Counted from the first letter of the stretch, positions 1 through 11,440 are shown. The stretch is 64,000 bases of DNA from Cristatella mucedo (GCA_009760855.2 WPIO01000014.1:1019001-1083000), one strand, 5' to 3'. The notes: generated from the letters alone by a model not told the origin. Numbers and translations are program-made.

Positions 1-1174
1 GCGGCTCGTCAGTCGGTTGCGTCGGTTGACCGGCAAGGTGGGCAGCGCCGCCCAGGCGATCAGCGGCCGCATTGTCGTCGTCACGCTGGGCGCCGACGTG
101 ATTGCCGGTGCCGTGCTGCTCGGGCCACTCCCTCCGCCGCTTCCGGCTCGGCTTGCTGGGCTGCTGCTGGCCGCTGGCATCGATGGTCGAACCAAGAGCT
201 CCTCCATCGATGGTCGTCGATGACGAATGTTCTTTCTCCTGCAGGACGCCGGCGGGCACGGCGGACTGCTGGTCGGCAGAGGAGGCGGAGACAGCGCTGC
301 TGCTTCGAGCAGCGCACGCCGCCGGCACCGCCGACTCGGTCTTGACCACTGCCGGCACGGTCGCGCTCTCGGCGGCGGCGAGTGAAGACGACCTCGAGCT
401 ATCTGCGCCACAGCGAGCGACGTGTGGCAGTCGGCTGTTCTGCTGCTGCTGTTTCTCATCGTCGTCAGCATCCTCTTCGACGTGCGATTCTGGTTTCTGT
501 CGCTGCTGCTCGTGGCGCACGACCTTCGAACGGTTGCCATCGGCATGCTGCTCAGATGCGCGATCGGAGCTAAGATTGTCGGCGGCTGCCACAGTGCGAT
601 GCCCGGGTGGCCTGGTACGGAGCATATCTGCGTGAATCACGGCATCAACAGCAGTCGACACATCAGCAGCGGAAGAGGCAAGCTTCTGGTCATCTTGCTC
701 CCAATAGTTGTTGCTGCGGCCACCCGCCGGCTCGCCAGCAGCTGGAGCTGCCAGCTGCCTTTTTGACCTCGGCGGGACCTTGGGAGACTCTGGTGACATC
801 TGCTGAGCTGCACCGCTGGCAGCAGCCATGGCCGAAGGCCGTGCCGGCTTCACTGGAGGCACCGGTGACTTCTCGAAATGTAGCGAGTGAGTGCTACCTG
901 CCAAGGTAGATACGTCTGCGGCAGCACGGGCTGCTTGCACGACACCTGCAGCCACCTGAGCTAGCTGAGGTTTGGCCAAAACAGTCGGCTTAGATGGGAC
1001 GATCGGCGGCAGCTTGAGGCCTGATACAGTTGCCTTTGCTGGGGGCGCCGATCGCAGAGAAACGTCATCCTGCTGCTTCTCTTCGATATGCCTCGTGCTG
1101 GCACCAGTCGGCACTCCAGGCTTGCCATCTCCAAAGCCAGTCTCAGCTTCAGTGGACGGCGGGTCCTGTCGGCC
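1..1174 (-). CDS. Large exon of unrecognised disordered protein, partial
   Basis: Read on the minus strand, this stretch is one open frame of 391 codons that runs off the left edge without a stop. It begins after an acceptor (ggtttgcag) at 1175. The product is rich in Ala, Ser, Gln and Pro with no clear folded domain. Proline/basic stretches such as LPPIVPSKP, SPVPPVKPARP and SPKVPPRSKR look like SH3-domain ligands; this is a motif impression only. Further along are an acidic run (EEDADDDE), a Gln run and a basic patch (KPSRKRRREW) that could act as a nuclear signal. An open frame of this length in GC-rich sequence, phase-matched to the exon upstream, argues for coding. I do not recognise the family. 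The plus-strand open frames here are shadows. Confidence 0.68.
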
Positions 1175-1811
1175 CTGCAAACCATCAAGCATTAGAAAGA
1201 AAGTCACTAAAACCGTTTGCAATTTGATCACACGACGGACAATACCCCACACTCAAGAGAGAGGGAGAGCGTGAGAGAGAGAGGGAGGAAGGGAGGAAGG
1301 GATGCTAACCTAAAGCAAAATCACCATCAATAGACAACAGACTGACTTGGGCCGCGACATGCATAGCATCAACATTACATACGGGTGCCATTTTTCTTTG
1401 AGGCACGACAGTTTGCCTTGTTATCAAGAAAGGGAATAAACGACTTTACATCTGTTTGGCTTTGTACGCATCAGCTCATAGCAGCAGTCTAATGTGTGTC
1501 CGTGTCCATGTCAGTAATAACTCGGCAGACAGTGATACATAGCAGCAACTAATGCACTGTGATCTAGCAATATCGATAGGTCTACATACATAGACTAACA
1601 CAGTAGTACATAGCCTCACTCAGTCTGAATGGCCAATTAGTAGCATCAGCTCTTCTTCTTCTACCAACAGTTATCATGATAGCAAGCAACTTCACACGAT
1701 AATTTCAACAGCTTGGACAGAGCCAAGGATTACTATGACAGGAAGAAGCAAATATGCCCTTTGCAATGTGCCACTGGCGATGACTATTAGTGAGTCTTCT
1801 GCAGAGCTTAC
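1175..1811 (-). other. Intron of the unrecognised gene
   Basis: No open frame or repeat of note apart from a GA-rich tract near 1258-1300. Confidence 0.5.
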
Positions 1812-2059
1812 CCAAGGTGAGCTTGGTGTCCTCGCTGCTGCTGCTGCTGCTGCTGTGGCTCCAGCAGCAGCTACCAGGCCTAAACTGTTTGGGATCTTGC
1901 CCGAATGCACAGCTCTGGCAGCTGGCGTAGCCTCAGATTGGCTTCGGTCTCCATCCTTCAAGTGCCACTCCATTTTGCTATCCTCGCCGCGTGCATGCAA
2001 ATGCTGATGCATCGCCGATTCAGAACCACCAGAGTCATCATCAATAACTCGGCCGGACC
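1812..2059 (-). CDS. Internal exon of the unrecognised minus-strand gene
   Basis: Acceptor cctgtattgcag precedes it and donor GTAAGC follows. The exon is 248 nt: two bases finish a codon, then 82 codons end in phase 0, which fits the phase-0 start of the 1..1174 exon. The peptide begins SGRVIDDDSGGSESAMHQ and ends in an alanine run followed by RTPSSPW. The Ala run comes from a CAG/GCA repeat. Function unknown. The splice signals and phase match are the evidence. Confidence 0.58.
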
Positions 2060-2128
2060 CTGCAATACAGGAATAGCAAGCAACTCGTGCAACTGGTCAG
2101 TAGTGCTCTGAGCCTGGGCAGCCTTTGG

Positions 2129-2440
2129 CTATATGTATCTCCGCCTGTAACTCCACAAAGCCATAAAGACTATGTGGGTGTTACGCAGGAGAGCTTTGTA
2201 TAGCGCACTCACAGCCTTAGCGGCTCTCGTTAAGCATTCGGTAGCCAACAGACGTCGTCTCACGCAACAAGGAGAAAGTGGGAAGCGTAGCATCCGTTGA
2301 TCAACCGGAAGCCATCGAAGCTCCTTTAGCAAAGACACATGGTCAAACCTCTGATTATTTGCTAACGAGCCTTGTGGCCAGATTCATCACCAGCTGCAGT
2401 GGTCTAGTGGCTTTTTCGGTAGCCCAGCCAACCTCACGAA
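2129..2440 (-). mobile_element. Non-LTR family A, 3' end fragment
   Basis: Read on the minus strand it carries degraded coding traces (LLKELRWLPVDQR), followed by the family A 3' end (GTAACACCCACATAGTC then gttacaggcggagatacat). The same end recurs at 22.1, 54.7 and 63.9 kb. A family B type 3' end (ctttacaaatg, tctttctaggcgc) lies next to it at about 2490-2560. Confidence 0.6.
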
Positions 2441-2886
2441 TTCGACCGGCACTTCGACGATTGCTCCTACATCCACAGCTTGCACTAACACATAATAACA
2501 ATAATGACATTTGTAAAGCGGCCAAAGAGAGCCAACTCTCTTTCTAGGCGCTTGCCATTTGTAGTGTTGCCGAGCTGGGCAGCTCCGGAGACTAGCAACC
2601 ATTGGCATCCATCCATATTGGGTCACGCCTGGCAGACCCGTAAGGGTCAGCCAAGGTCAAACGTGTAACCCCCCTCCCTTGGAAAACTACTGGGTATGTC
2701 TGTGACAGCAATGCAAACTAAAGCCTGAGAGCTCCTACTCACGGGCAGTTCTGTAGAGGCACATGCACAGCACGCTGAATCTTGATGCATGATAGCAGGA
2801 CACCGCAGCACTCTGCTCATACCACTGCTGCCCGAGCACGTGCCGCCAAGCACCTAGCACCGAAAGCAGCACACAGTTAAGAATAC

Positions 2887-3073
2887 CTTCTGACAGCACT
2901 GGCAAGGAGCTCTTCAAGAATTGGCGCGTCGGCTTGTGACGAGGCACGAGACCGCGCCGGACGGCCGCAGCCTTGTCGCGTCCCGGCAAGCTGCTCAGTC
3001 GCTCACACTCCTGGAACGAGGCAGCGGCAGCTCTTGCTGTGGCGAGCAAGGCGTCGCAGCAAACTGTCGTGTG
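2887..3073 (-). CDS. Internal exon of the unrecognised minus-strand gene, uncertain 3' border
   Basis: Acceptor tggccagtttcag at 3074 opens a phase-0 frame of 62 codons plus one base (DALLATARAAAASFQECERL, later RHKPTRQFLKSSLPVLSE). The donor is GTATTC at 2886. A second, stronger donor (GTGAGT) lies in the same frame and same phase at 2738, so the exon could extend to 2739. Both choices join correctly to the 1812..2059 exon. The Ala/Arg-rich first half could be helical. No family recognised. Confidence 0.45.
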
Positions 3074-3129
3074 CTGAAACTGGCCACGCGAGCAGAAAGA
3101 AGTGCGGCCAGGCTCACTCTAGCCGGCTC

Positions 3130-4264
3130 AGCAGTGCCTGACACGCTGCTGCTGCTGCTGCTGCATCGGCAGGTGGCCACGGCCGCGTGTTGCGAGGGTT
3201 CGTCTGAGAGCGAGGGACGAGGGCAGACAACTCCCCAGACAACTCGGAGCGATGACTCGGGCTTGGCTGACTACCCCAGCCAAACCCGAGAGTTTTGCTC
3301 CGAAAATCATCTGCTCGCTCATTCGCCGAGCTTTGCAAGAGCGGCACATAAGTGACATCTAAGTGGTAGCACACCAATGGTGGCCGCCGGCGCCTCGAGG
3401 CACTCGCACTGCATCAAACGTATTGGCCCCTTCCGAAAACTTAAACTGTCTGGGTTTGACTGTATCTCTGTCCGCAGTTGCACATAGCTACGTCGGTGAT
3501 ATGAGAAAGAGCTTTCCAAAGCATGCCAAAAGCCCGGGCAGCTGTCGGTGCTAGAAAAAAGGCGAGCATCGCCGGTCAGGTGAGCAGTCGAGGAGGTAAC
3601 GATCTCTAGCGGCAAAGCACGGCTGCTAGAAAGGAAGTGCCCAGCGAGTGGCCAGCAACGAAACAGGATCCAGCATTGATCCACTTGAGAAAGGTGAAAG
3701 TTCGTCTCTCACTGTCTGGGACCAGCTGGAAAAAAAGAGAGCATCCAGCACCAAACGTTGTCTCTAGGTGAAAGAAAAGGACAGCTAACTCGTATCCAGT
3801 TTTCCAGAGGTACGAGAAGTTACACGAAGGCTAAGCCATAGCAGTTTGGCTGCATATGAAGGAGGTGCTAAACCACAGCGGGCCTCGTATGTTTCGAGTA
3901 GGAATATTGGTTTGCATTCACTGATCGGTGAGGGGCACTAAACGGATGCAGCTGCAGGTTCCAGCTTAAGAGAGAACACGTTGACGGACGGTCAGGAGTT
4001 ATATCCACCACAAGCAGGGCCGGGCAGCCTACCACAAAAAGGAGGCATGCCAAACCATTACGACAGGCTGGCTCAGGCCCAGGTCAAGGTTCATATACCC
4101 ATTAAAAAAGCTCAGCCCCCCTCCTTTATATATTCTTGGCTACATCCCTGACCAAAACAGGCCCATTAACTATGGAGCAACACGGGGCCAAATTTCTCGG
4201 ATTTAAAGACCATCGTGGTGGCCAGCCATATCGACACATATCATTTTCATCGTACGCCCTGCAC
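3130..4264. other. Intronic stretch, no gene recognised
   Basis: There are several short overlapping open frames on both strands at 3114-3684, one with a CTG/CAG run at 3144-3163, but none with paired splice signals I trust. Nothing else seen. Confidence 0.4.
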
Positions 4265-5270
4265 ACATGTACATTCAGTCGCAAAAAACCTTGCAGTATG
4301 GCCGCCAATGCTGTGACTGCAAATTCGTTCGGGTATTAAGATGGTTCTCTACGATGCCAGGCATACTAAAGCTATGCAAAGTACACGAAATGTGTATTGA
4401 CAACCTAAAAACAAATAGATATCCTGTTGGTGTGCATGCTTTTAGTGTGTCATCATACTACCACACGTCTTTATGACCACCTCCCTTGTCCAGCCAGGAA
4501 TAGAGGCTACCAGCTTCTGTGGTGTCTTTTCTACTGTAGCGCGTTTCAAAAAGCCTGAGTTGTACTCAAAAGGTTGCCTACTGGTGTAGGCCGAACCCCC
4601 TGGCCTCTATCGACTGTCCATATTGCTTCATAATAGTTTTATAAGATTCAAATCAGGCGGCTGGGTGAGCCACTGCATCAGTACCAAATAAGGATTCGCC
4701 AAAACGTACATCACTTCCCATGAAGTTTGCAAAGGGTCGTCATCTAGCTGCCAAAGATAGCGACACCCAAACGTAGTATTTGAGCATTGAAATCCACTTG
4801 ACCAATAATGATTGAGTAAAGCACCAACGATCGAGGAATCCTTATTTGGTGCTGGTGCAGCTGCTCAGCCAGCCGTCTGATTTGTACTCTATACAACCAC
4901 TATGGAGCAAAACTGACAGGCAGCAGAGGCCGGATGTTCGGTCCAACCCCAGTAGCCAACCTTTTCGGTAAAACTCAAGCTCTTTAAATGTGCTATAGAA
5001 GATGAGACAATTCGGAAGCTGGCAGCCTCCATTCTTGGCCAGACAAGGAAGGTCATACAGAATCGCGGTAGGAAGGCATCACACTAAAACCATACACACA
5101 AACAGCATCTGTGTTTGATTTTTGGTTGTAAATAAATGTTTTCCCGTGTTTCGCATAAGTTTAGTCTGCCTGGTGTCATAGAAAACCCTCCTGTTATCCG
5201 AACGAAATTACAGCCACCGCAGGTGCAGCCAAACTGCGAAGATTTTTGCGACCGAGTGTACCCGAAAGTC
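4265..5270. mobile_element. 1-kb palindromic fold-back element
   Basis: The two halves are imperfect reverse complements about a centre near 4767. Pairs include 4648-4698 with 4835-4886 (ATTCAAATCAGGCGGCTGG against its complement), 4510-4615 with 4920-5025, and 4275-4460 with 5075-5265 (shared CGTTCGG, GCCAGGC and TTTTAGTGTG). Arms are about 450-500 bp with a short centre. No transposase frame is visible. This is the structure of a fold-back or long-TIR non-autonomous DNA transposon; its superfamily is not determined. Confidence 0.7.
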
Positions 5271-5585
5271 ACAGCTGATTCGCCAGCCAGTGCTGAACAA
5301 CGGGAAGAGTGCTCACATGAACATAATGCAAATGACGAAATGTATTTCAGTTCAAAATTAAATTTCATCTCACAAGACCACACGTGAGAGCCGCAAGTGA
5401 GAAAGTAACAAACTTTGATAGCAATATAATTCAGAACGTAAGAAAGCAGTGTGTAGAATAGTTGCATAACTATCACAGACAATAACGAGAAAGCAATCAA
5501 CTGTAACTTTGCTCGATAATAGTATAATAAAAACTACTAGGAAATATTTTCATTTTTCTTCCTAAACATAAATAAATAAAATAAA

Positions 5586-5925
5586 TCCTAGCTGATTAAA
5601 CAGCCTCTTTTTGTATAGCGACAGTAGATGGCACACTGGGTAAGGTGGTTGCTTTCACGCACTCGGTCCCGAGGTCGTGGGTTCGATTCCTGCGGTGGGC
5701 GATTCTTTATCGCCACTGCAAGCGGTGGTGATAGCCGTAAAGGCTCTTCTGTCGCTATACAAAAAGAAGCTGTTTAATCAGCTAGTATTTTTTTACGGCT
5801 ATCACCACCGCTTGCGGTGGCGATAAAGAATCGCCCACCGCACGAATCGAACTCACGACCTTGGGATCGAGGTCGTGAAAGCAACCGCCTTACCTAGTGT
5901 GCCATCACGGCTCACCAAACATGTT
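5586..5925. mobile_element. SINE-2 palindromic pair
   Basis: A tRNA-derived SINE with B-box GTGGGTTCGATTCCTGC near 5677, read on plus, ends at about 5786 with its 3' end (GCTGTTTAATCAGCTAG). It is preceded by an inverted copy of that same 3' end (5589-5622). A second body follows at once on the minus strand (5793-5920), giving a near-perfect inverted repeat. The tRNA-like part has a long extra arm, as in Ser or Leu tRNAs. It is not a functional tRNA. Confidence 0.75.
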
Positions 5926-6610
5926 ATGCTCCACTAAGAAAGAGCAGCAGCTAATCGGGTGGCCGGGTCGGACCAGCTCCAGATCACAGGACATTTGGGG
6001 GCAGCTTTCCAAAGCAAAGTTTGAGTTATCCGTGATTTTCCAAAGGTAGAGGCTAATTTATATGCTTAATGGCAGTTTTTTGCAGCCTTGCCAAAAAAAG
6101 TGAACAGAATGCGTGCTTCAGAATGCTGTTCCTCACGACAGATACGGTATGGTGTTCATTCATTAGGATTTGTAAGTGGAATGCAACTGACCTAGCAAAG
6201 GGTACGTCACATAGTTGCAGCAAGTGTTCCTCTGATTTTTTCAAACAACTAAAAGGGGCTTGCAGATAGAAGAAGTTGCCAAATGTTCAGCGAAATGATC
6301 ACGGAAGAATCTGGGTCCTAGGCCGAGGTATGCATAAAAAGATAACACACAGTAGAAAACTGTTACTAACATATCTGAATGAAGTTTGACAAGCACTAAA
6401 TACAAAGCTAAAAAATTTGAATTTGCGTTAGAACACTGTGTCGATACCAAAACAAATTATCTCAGAAAGCATGACCTAGGGCGATTTTTACAACACTTGC
6501 TTCTGCTATGGCATGCAGGGGGTTAGACTAACCGATTGCCTAACTACCTACATTCATGCTTTTCTCTGCTTATCTGTCCTCCTCTCCCCCTCTCTACTGC
6601 TAAGTCTACC

Positions 6611-6614
6611 TCTT

Positions 6615-6702
<88 letters not shown>
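6611..6702. repeat. (CT)n microsatellite
   Basis: About 90 bp of CT dinucleotides with one early interruption. Confidence 0.97.
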
Positions 6703-6703
<1 letters not shown>

Positions 6704-7007
6704 GGAATCAAACTCTCACACTCTCCCTGCATCCATATCTCCTTCTCTATCACCCCTTTGCTCCCCACTCTTTTTTCCTGCTCTCTTGCAAATAAAGACC
6801 CTACAGACCATAATAATACCACAATAAAAATCGCTCTGTCATGCAAGGAATATTTACATTTTGCATTTACAATACTAGAAGTTGGGTCCTGTCATTCAAT
6901 ACGACAGTGCTGAGTCAGTCCAAACCATTAGGCAGAACCAGATGGGAGCTGACTGCAACTGGCCAAGATAAATTCCAAAGAATAACACAAATGCATGCAC
7001 TTACATA

Positions 7008-7034
7008 ACACACACACACACACACACACACACA
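7008..7034. repeat. (CA)n microsatellite
   Basis: Uninterrupted run of about 13 units. Confidence 0.95.
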
Positions 7035-7479
7035 TATGAACACTCTAAATACATAAACGAAGGCTTTCTAAAGACACCTTGCAAGGACCACTTTAAGGAA
7101 TGCAGAAAGCAGATGCCCAAAACAGAATGACTCAGAATGATACCAGCTGGACAGATGAATCGAGCTTTCACACTTCAGAAAGAATGCAACACTCTGGAGA
7201 GCCATAGGATATCAATGGTTAGCAGAAAACAGTGGCTTCGTACAGAATCACATCCTCATGAGCTGTCTGAACACGTCAGCTTCATAAATGCACATTTCAG
7301 ATTAGTTACAGAAACGACTATTTAATGAAAAAACAGCCTCTGAAAAATCTCGAGAATTAATGTGAGCAAACTGTTTGATCGCTTGAATTATAAACAGTCC
7401 AGAACGCATAAGTGAATGCAAAAGCAATAGGCACTGCTGCCCAAACAGTCAATGCAGACTTTCTCCAACCAGTGCATAC

Positions 7480-7554
7480 CAGCGGTGCAAAGCTGTCGTC
7501 TTTTTCCTCCATTAATTGGACCCCGTCATAGCTTCGGTCGGTACTCCAGGAATC
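7480..7554 (-). CDS. 75-nt internal exon of the unrecognised minus-strand gene
   Basis: It lies between acceptor tgttttag and donor GTATGC and is exactly 25 codons in phase 0-0. The peptide starts DSWSTDRSYDGVQL and ends EEKDDSFAPL: acidic, polar and probably unstructured. It lies just downstream (minus strand) of the duplicated 84-nt exon pair and shares its phase, so it can follow either copy without breaking the frame. Function unknown. Confidence 0.5.
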
Positions 7555-7865
7555 CTAAAACATTCAAGCAACGGTTAGACTCCTCGTGAGATACTCAGCA
7601 GAACTATAGGCATTCAGTTACAGGTTTGGAGCACGGTAAAGCAGAATGGCCCATTATGACTCATTACAAGAACCAGTTGTTGGACACTATGACACTGCCA
7701 GCAGTGCCATGCCTTCTGCCCTGCCTCCACAAAGTAAGCAAGCCATTGGCAGCAAAAATAACACGATTCAGTTAAGCCAACATTGCCATCCCCTGAGATG
7801 TGCAAATCGGTCGACGTAGAAGATATGAAACTCAATATCGGGAAGCTTGCCACGTACAAATGATG

Positions 7866-8018
7866 CCGGCTGGTTTGGCCCAGTGGTTAAGGTGCTTGCC
7901 CCGACCAAGATCTGTCTGGCCAAGGTCGTGGGCTCGAGCCCCTCGGCATATGGGAAGCAGCTGAATAGAAATTAAGTTCTCTCAGGGTGCTACACAAATG
8001 AATTATATTTATATTTAT
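7866..8018 (+). mobile_element. SINE-1 copy
   Basis: tRNA-derived SINE. The A-box region is TGGTTTGGCCCAGTGGTTAA and the B-box region GTCGTGGGCTCGAGCCC. The body then carries GCTGAATAGAAATTAAGTTC and GGTGCTACACAAATG and ends in an AT-rich tail. It lies in an intron of the minus-strand gene. Confidence 0.85.
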
Positions 8019-8188
8019 GAGCAGAGCTTCATCGAGCATGCACAACCCTCATTGATCAACTGCACCTCAGTCAGACCTATACACATCAAATTGAACAAAG
8101 CAGCCAGTAGACACACGATCTATCGGTTGCCACAATACTCAAAAACAGCCACATGAATATGCATCTTGCACATGCATATGTATGTGTA

Positions 8189-8189
<1 letters not shown>

Positions 8190-8233
<44 letters not shown>

Positions 8234-8312
8234 CGTGTGTGTGTATGTGCGTGCGTGTGTGTGTATGTGCGTGCGTGCGTGCGTGCGTGTGTGTGTGTGT
8301 GTGTGTGTGTGT
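8190..8312. repeat. (TA)n-(TG)n compound microsatellite
   Basis: About 42 bp of TA followed by TG/CG-mixed repeats. It gives spurious open frames on both strands. Confidence 0.95.
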
Positions 8313-8909
8313 ACATGTATGGGTATTTACAGGTTGTAGATGCATATCCAAATATGGAAGGAGGTAGGCAAGCATGGAGATACTGAAAATATAAAGGAAA
8401 TGCGATGGAAAACCAAGCCGGGTAAGCACTGAAGCAAACAAAAGAGGGGAGATCAGAGTTGTGCACTAAAAGCAAGAAGCCAACATGTAGCAAAAATGGA
8501 TAAGGAGCACAGGCACAGCTGGAGTACGGATATACGAAGTCTTTTAGTCAGTCTGTGTCTGTTTGGGATTGCCGCAATCAGCCAGCGACTGAAGATCGGA
8601 GGTTCCCAGCATGCCGATCGGCGGTCATTCAGTCGCGATCTCAAAAGGCCGTTGATATGAATGAGCATGATGGGATAGCCAATGTGACACCACACAGTGG
8701 TAGCAGCTCTAATCGCACGTGACATTCACGAGCTGCACCAACGGAGACAAGTAAACTGCCGGGGAAGAAAAGGCAAAAAGCAGTAATGAAGTTTAAACCA
8801 AAAAGTGCACGGGCTCGCTGGGAAAGATAAGGCAAGCCCACCGATGACAATTTGCAGTTGTCGTGCCAGTGCACACCGGTGCGAGCTGCTCCAGCCCGCT
8901 GAGCAATAC

Positions 8910-8993
8910 CTGATCTTGAGCGGCACTGGTCTGTTCGCCAGACACGAAGAAATCAAACGTTGCATCCAAGAATTGCTCAAAATCGTACACGTC
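8910..8993 (-). CDS. 84-nt exon, second copy of a tandem exon duplication
   Basis: Acceptor actttctgtgccag and donor GTATTG bound 28 codons in phase 0-0. The peptide DVYDFEQFLDATFDFFVSG aligns with the exon at 9364..9447 (DADDFERFLDETFDSL) over its first half, while the second halves differ. Equal length and phase, adjacency and homologous content are the layout of mutually exclusive exons. Including both would also keep the frame, so exclusivity is inference. Confidence 0.58.
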
Positions 8994-9363
8994 CTGGCAC
9001 AGAAAGTGGCAATCAGCTAGTCAACGAGCGGTACATCTCCACTGCAGCAGAAGTAGCTAGCCCAGAAGGCAAACTGAAGGCTTGCGAAAATAAAATGAAG
9101 CACGAGGGAACAAATAGCACACCAGAAGCATGTGGCTTGAACGAACCAGTGGCTTGAACGAATGACAGAAGGTGGCAACAACCAAAATCCGACCAAAAGA
9201 AAGCCAATGCAGTGGGCTCAAGGAGGCAAGCTGCCAGCGCAAGAAAGCTGTACTGACAGGTGTGTATTCACGTGAAGAAATCATGTGCTAGAAACTCAAG
9301 CCAGAAAAAAGGGGGAGAAAGTCAAACGTGCAGACCGGCCATCACACCGGAAGTCAAGGTTAC

Positions 9364-9447
9364 CTGAGGCACGGCAGTGTCGAGCTCACTAATAGCAGTT
9401 AATGAATCAAACGTTTCATCCAAGAACCTTTCAAAATCGTCAGCATC
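9364..9447 (-). CDS. 84-nt exon, first copy of a tandem exon duplication
   Basis: A strong pyrimidine tract and acceptor (ctccctgtctcccgtcag) precede 28 codons in phase 0-0, followed by donor GTAACC. The peptide is DADDFERFLDETFDSL, then AISELDTAVPQ. The shared core D-F-E-x-F-L-D-x-T-F-D with the 8910..8993 exon is acidic and aromatic and could be a short binding motif. I know of no family that fits. Confidence 0.6.
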
Positions 9448-9649
9448 CTGACGGGAGACAGGGAGCATGTTTGCTGTGGTGACTAATTGCTTAATTCACA
9501 ACATCAGGCAGATGGAGCATGCTGGGATGCTCACACCCAAAGGCTTGCGGCAGTGACCTACCGCCAAGCTGGTCCATGCATTTACGACTGCCTGTCTAGA
9601 ATCCTGTAACTCACAAATTGCACTTGTCTTCCTGCCTGAGCAGCAGGGT

Positions 9650-9760
9650 GCTCAAAGTTCTAAACTCTACAGCTAGGTTTGTCTGTCATGAATGCCACCA
9701 CTGCCACATTACACCACTTCTCATCAAGGGCTTTCCAATCACACTAACTGGAACCAATGT
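9650..9760 (+). mobile_element. Non-LTR family B coding fragment
   Basis: The plus strand reads LNSTARFVCHECHHCHITPL, which matches the QNSAARLVCRE...FHITPLLADL segment of the family B copy at 34.8 kb. Strongly truncated. Confidence 0.55.
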
Positions 9761-9769
9761 GCAGCGCTG

Positions 9770-11335
9770 CTTAGGCACCTGCAACGTCGACGCTATTTAG
9801 AAAAGGCCTACCTAAACCGAAATGATCACCCAAGCCAGGTGGATTAAGATCAGACCACGAGCGAAACAGCCACAACCCAGCAAATCGGCTAGCAGACGTG
9901 GAGCAACAGCAAGGCTACGGGGAGGGAAACATAATAAGCACACGACTAATACAGAGAAAGAAAGATGGGTTGCAGCCTGTAGTAGAGACGAGGATGCATG
10001 GCTCACGGCATGCCAGGAATCTGAGCAGTTTACTTGCATTCTCTCGCTTGGCAGCCCACATTTCCGAGCAGTTATGGTATGAATTGGCATGCAGTAAATG
10101 CCACATTTTTCCATTCACGTACATCGACCATTTAGTAAGAGCAGCCCAGACTTTGGGCAAGGTCGTGATCAGTACTGCACAGCACAATGTGCATTCTCTA
10201 GAAAGATCGACCATCGGTGCCAACGGCTGCCACTAAAGATGCAACATCGAGCATCTTTTGCCCAAATCATTAAATTGGTCCAAGTAATCGGTCATCAATT
10301 CAAAATGGGCAGGCAGCCCACGTTGAATTGGGTCACTGACAGCATGCAGTTGCATTTACCCAGTCTAATCTTATAGTTGGACCCACAGCCTCATTATAGA
10401 GAGGCCATCCAACGTAGCAACATAGCAACATAGTCCTTCGGAGGCAGGGCCTTGGACATGACAAGGCAACTCAAGACAAGGCAAGACAAAAAACAACCCC
10501 CTGCCCTGTCTCATCGTTGGGTATCCAGTCGCAATATTATCTATTCATCCATGTGCAACTGAGCTGCTCTCTAGCAGGCATGGGTAATCTTTTGGCGGCT
10601 CTTCGGGTCTGCTGACTTTGCGGCCCTGTGAACCAGTGGAAAGGCCCGAAGACTGATAAGTTTGTTACTAGTTACGCCTCGAGTTGCCGAAATCATAACT
10701 ATGGCAAGTTTTTTCATGGGTATTTTCTTCTAATATGGACATTCGACCTCCCCAGGACAATACGATTATTTGAAGGGAGCATTTATTTTGGTTCACCACA
10801 AGGCCATCCCTCATGCTGCTGCCCAAAAGTAGAAGCACTTGGCCGTATATCTATGGTTGATGGATCCAACTAGGCTAAGGCCTGCCCAGCCCTGCCGGTA
10901 CCAGTAAAGTATGCTGCATTTGGAGGCTTCTGTAAACTAAAGTTGGACAAAACGGATGCAGCACTAAAGGCAGCTACTACTTTTGGCCGGAATCTGACGG
11001 TGCCGACCATAGTTGGCAGCTGTCAAAAAAGTCCACCATGGTGGAAGCTCTCATTGATGTGTACACTGCCGCACCGGCGTAGCACAAGTCGTGAATAAAA
11101 AAATAGTTAGCGATGCACCAAGCAAAAGCGATTACGCCACCTGGAAGGCACTGACCCAGCACCAGTGACCAGCACTACAAGCACTACCGACATGGTAGCA
11201 CTAAGGCTGACAGATGGCAACATCTACAGATGCACACTTTCTGGGGTGAACCAAATGTGGCCAAGGACGCACCAGTTTGCAAGTACCTGGCTGTATGCGA
11301 GTAGGTACGTGAGTACTCAGGCATGAGTCCGAGCA
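9770..11335. other. Intronic stretch, nothing firm
   Basis: Short open frames at 9812-10376 on both strands lack consistent splice signals. A purine-rich imperfect repeat (acaaggc, aagacaa) lies at 10455-10500. No gene or element recognised. Confidence 0.35.
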
Positions 11336-11339
11336 TGCA

Positions 11340-11405
11340 CGTGTGTGCATGAGTGCCTGCATGTGTGTGTGTGTGTGAGTGTGTGCAAGTGTGCATGGGT
11401 GCCTG

Positions 11406-11440
<35 letters not shown>

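Noticed and set aside
102-766. Plus-strand open frames of 177 and 114 codons
   Set aside because: Antisense shadows of the 391-codon minus-strand exon. They are shorter and lack a consistent continuation.
2921-3355. 144-codon plus-strand open frame
   Set aside because: It overlaps the phase-consistent minus-strand exon, is Ser/Ala/Leu-repeat driven, and no domain is seen.
5670-5700. tRNA gene suggested by strong A- and B-box motifs
   Set aside because: The tRNA-like part continues into a shared SINE body, recurs several times and does not fold into a full cloverleaf with paired acceptor ends.
9812-9890. Minus-strand piece RSWSDLNPPGLGDHFGL with donor GTAGGC
   Set aside because: It ends in phase 1, whereas the next exon (9447) needs phase 0, so it does not fit the gene model.
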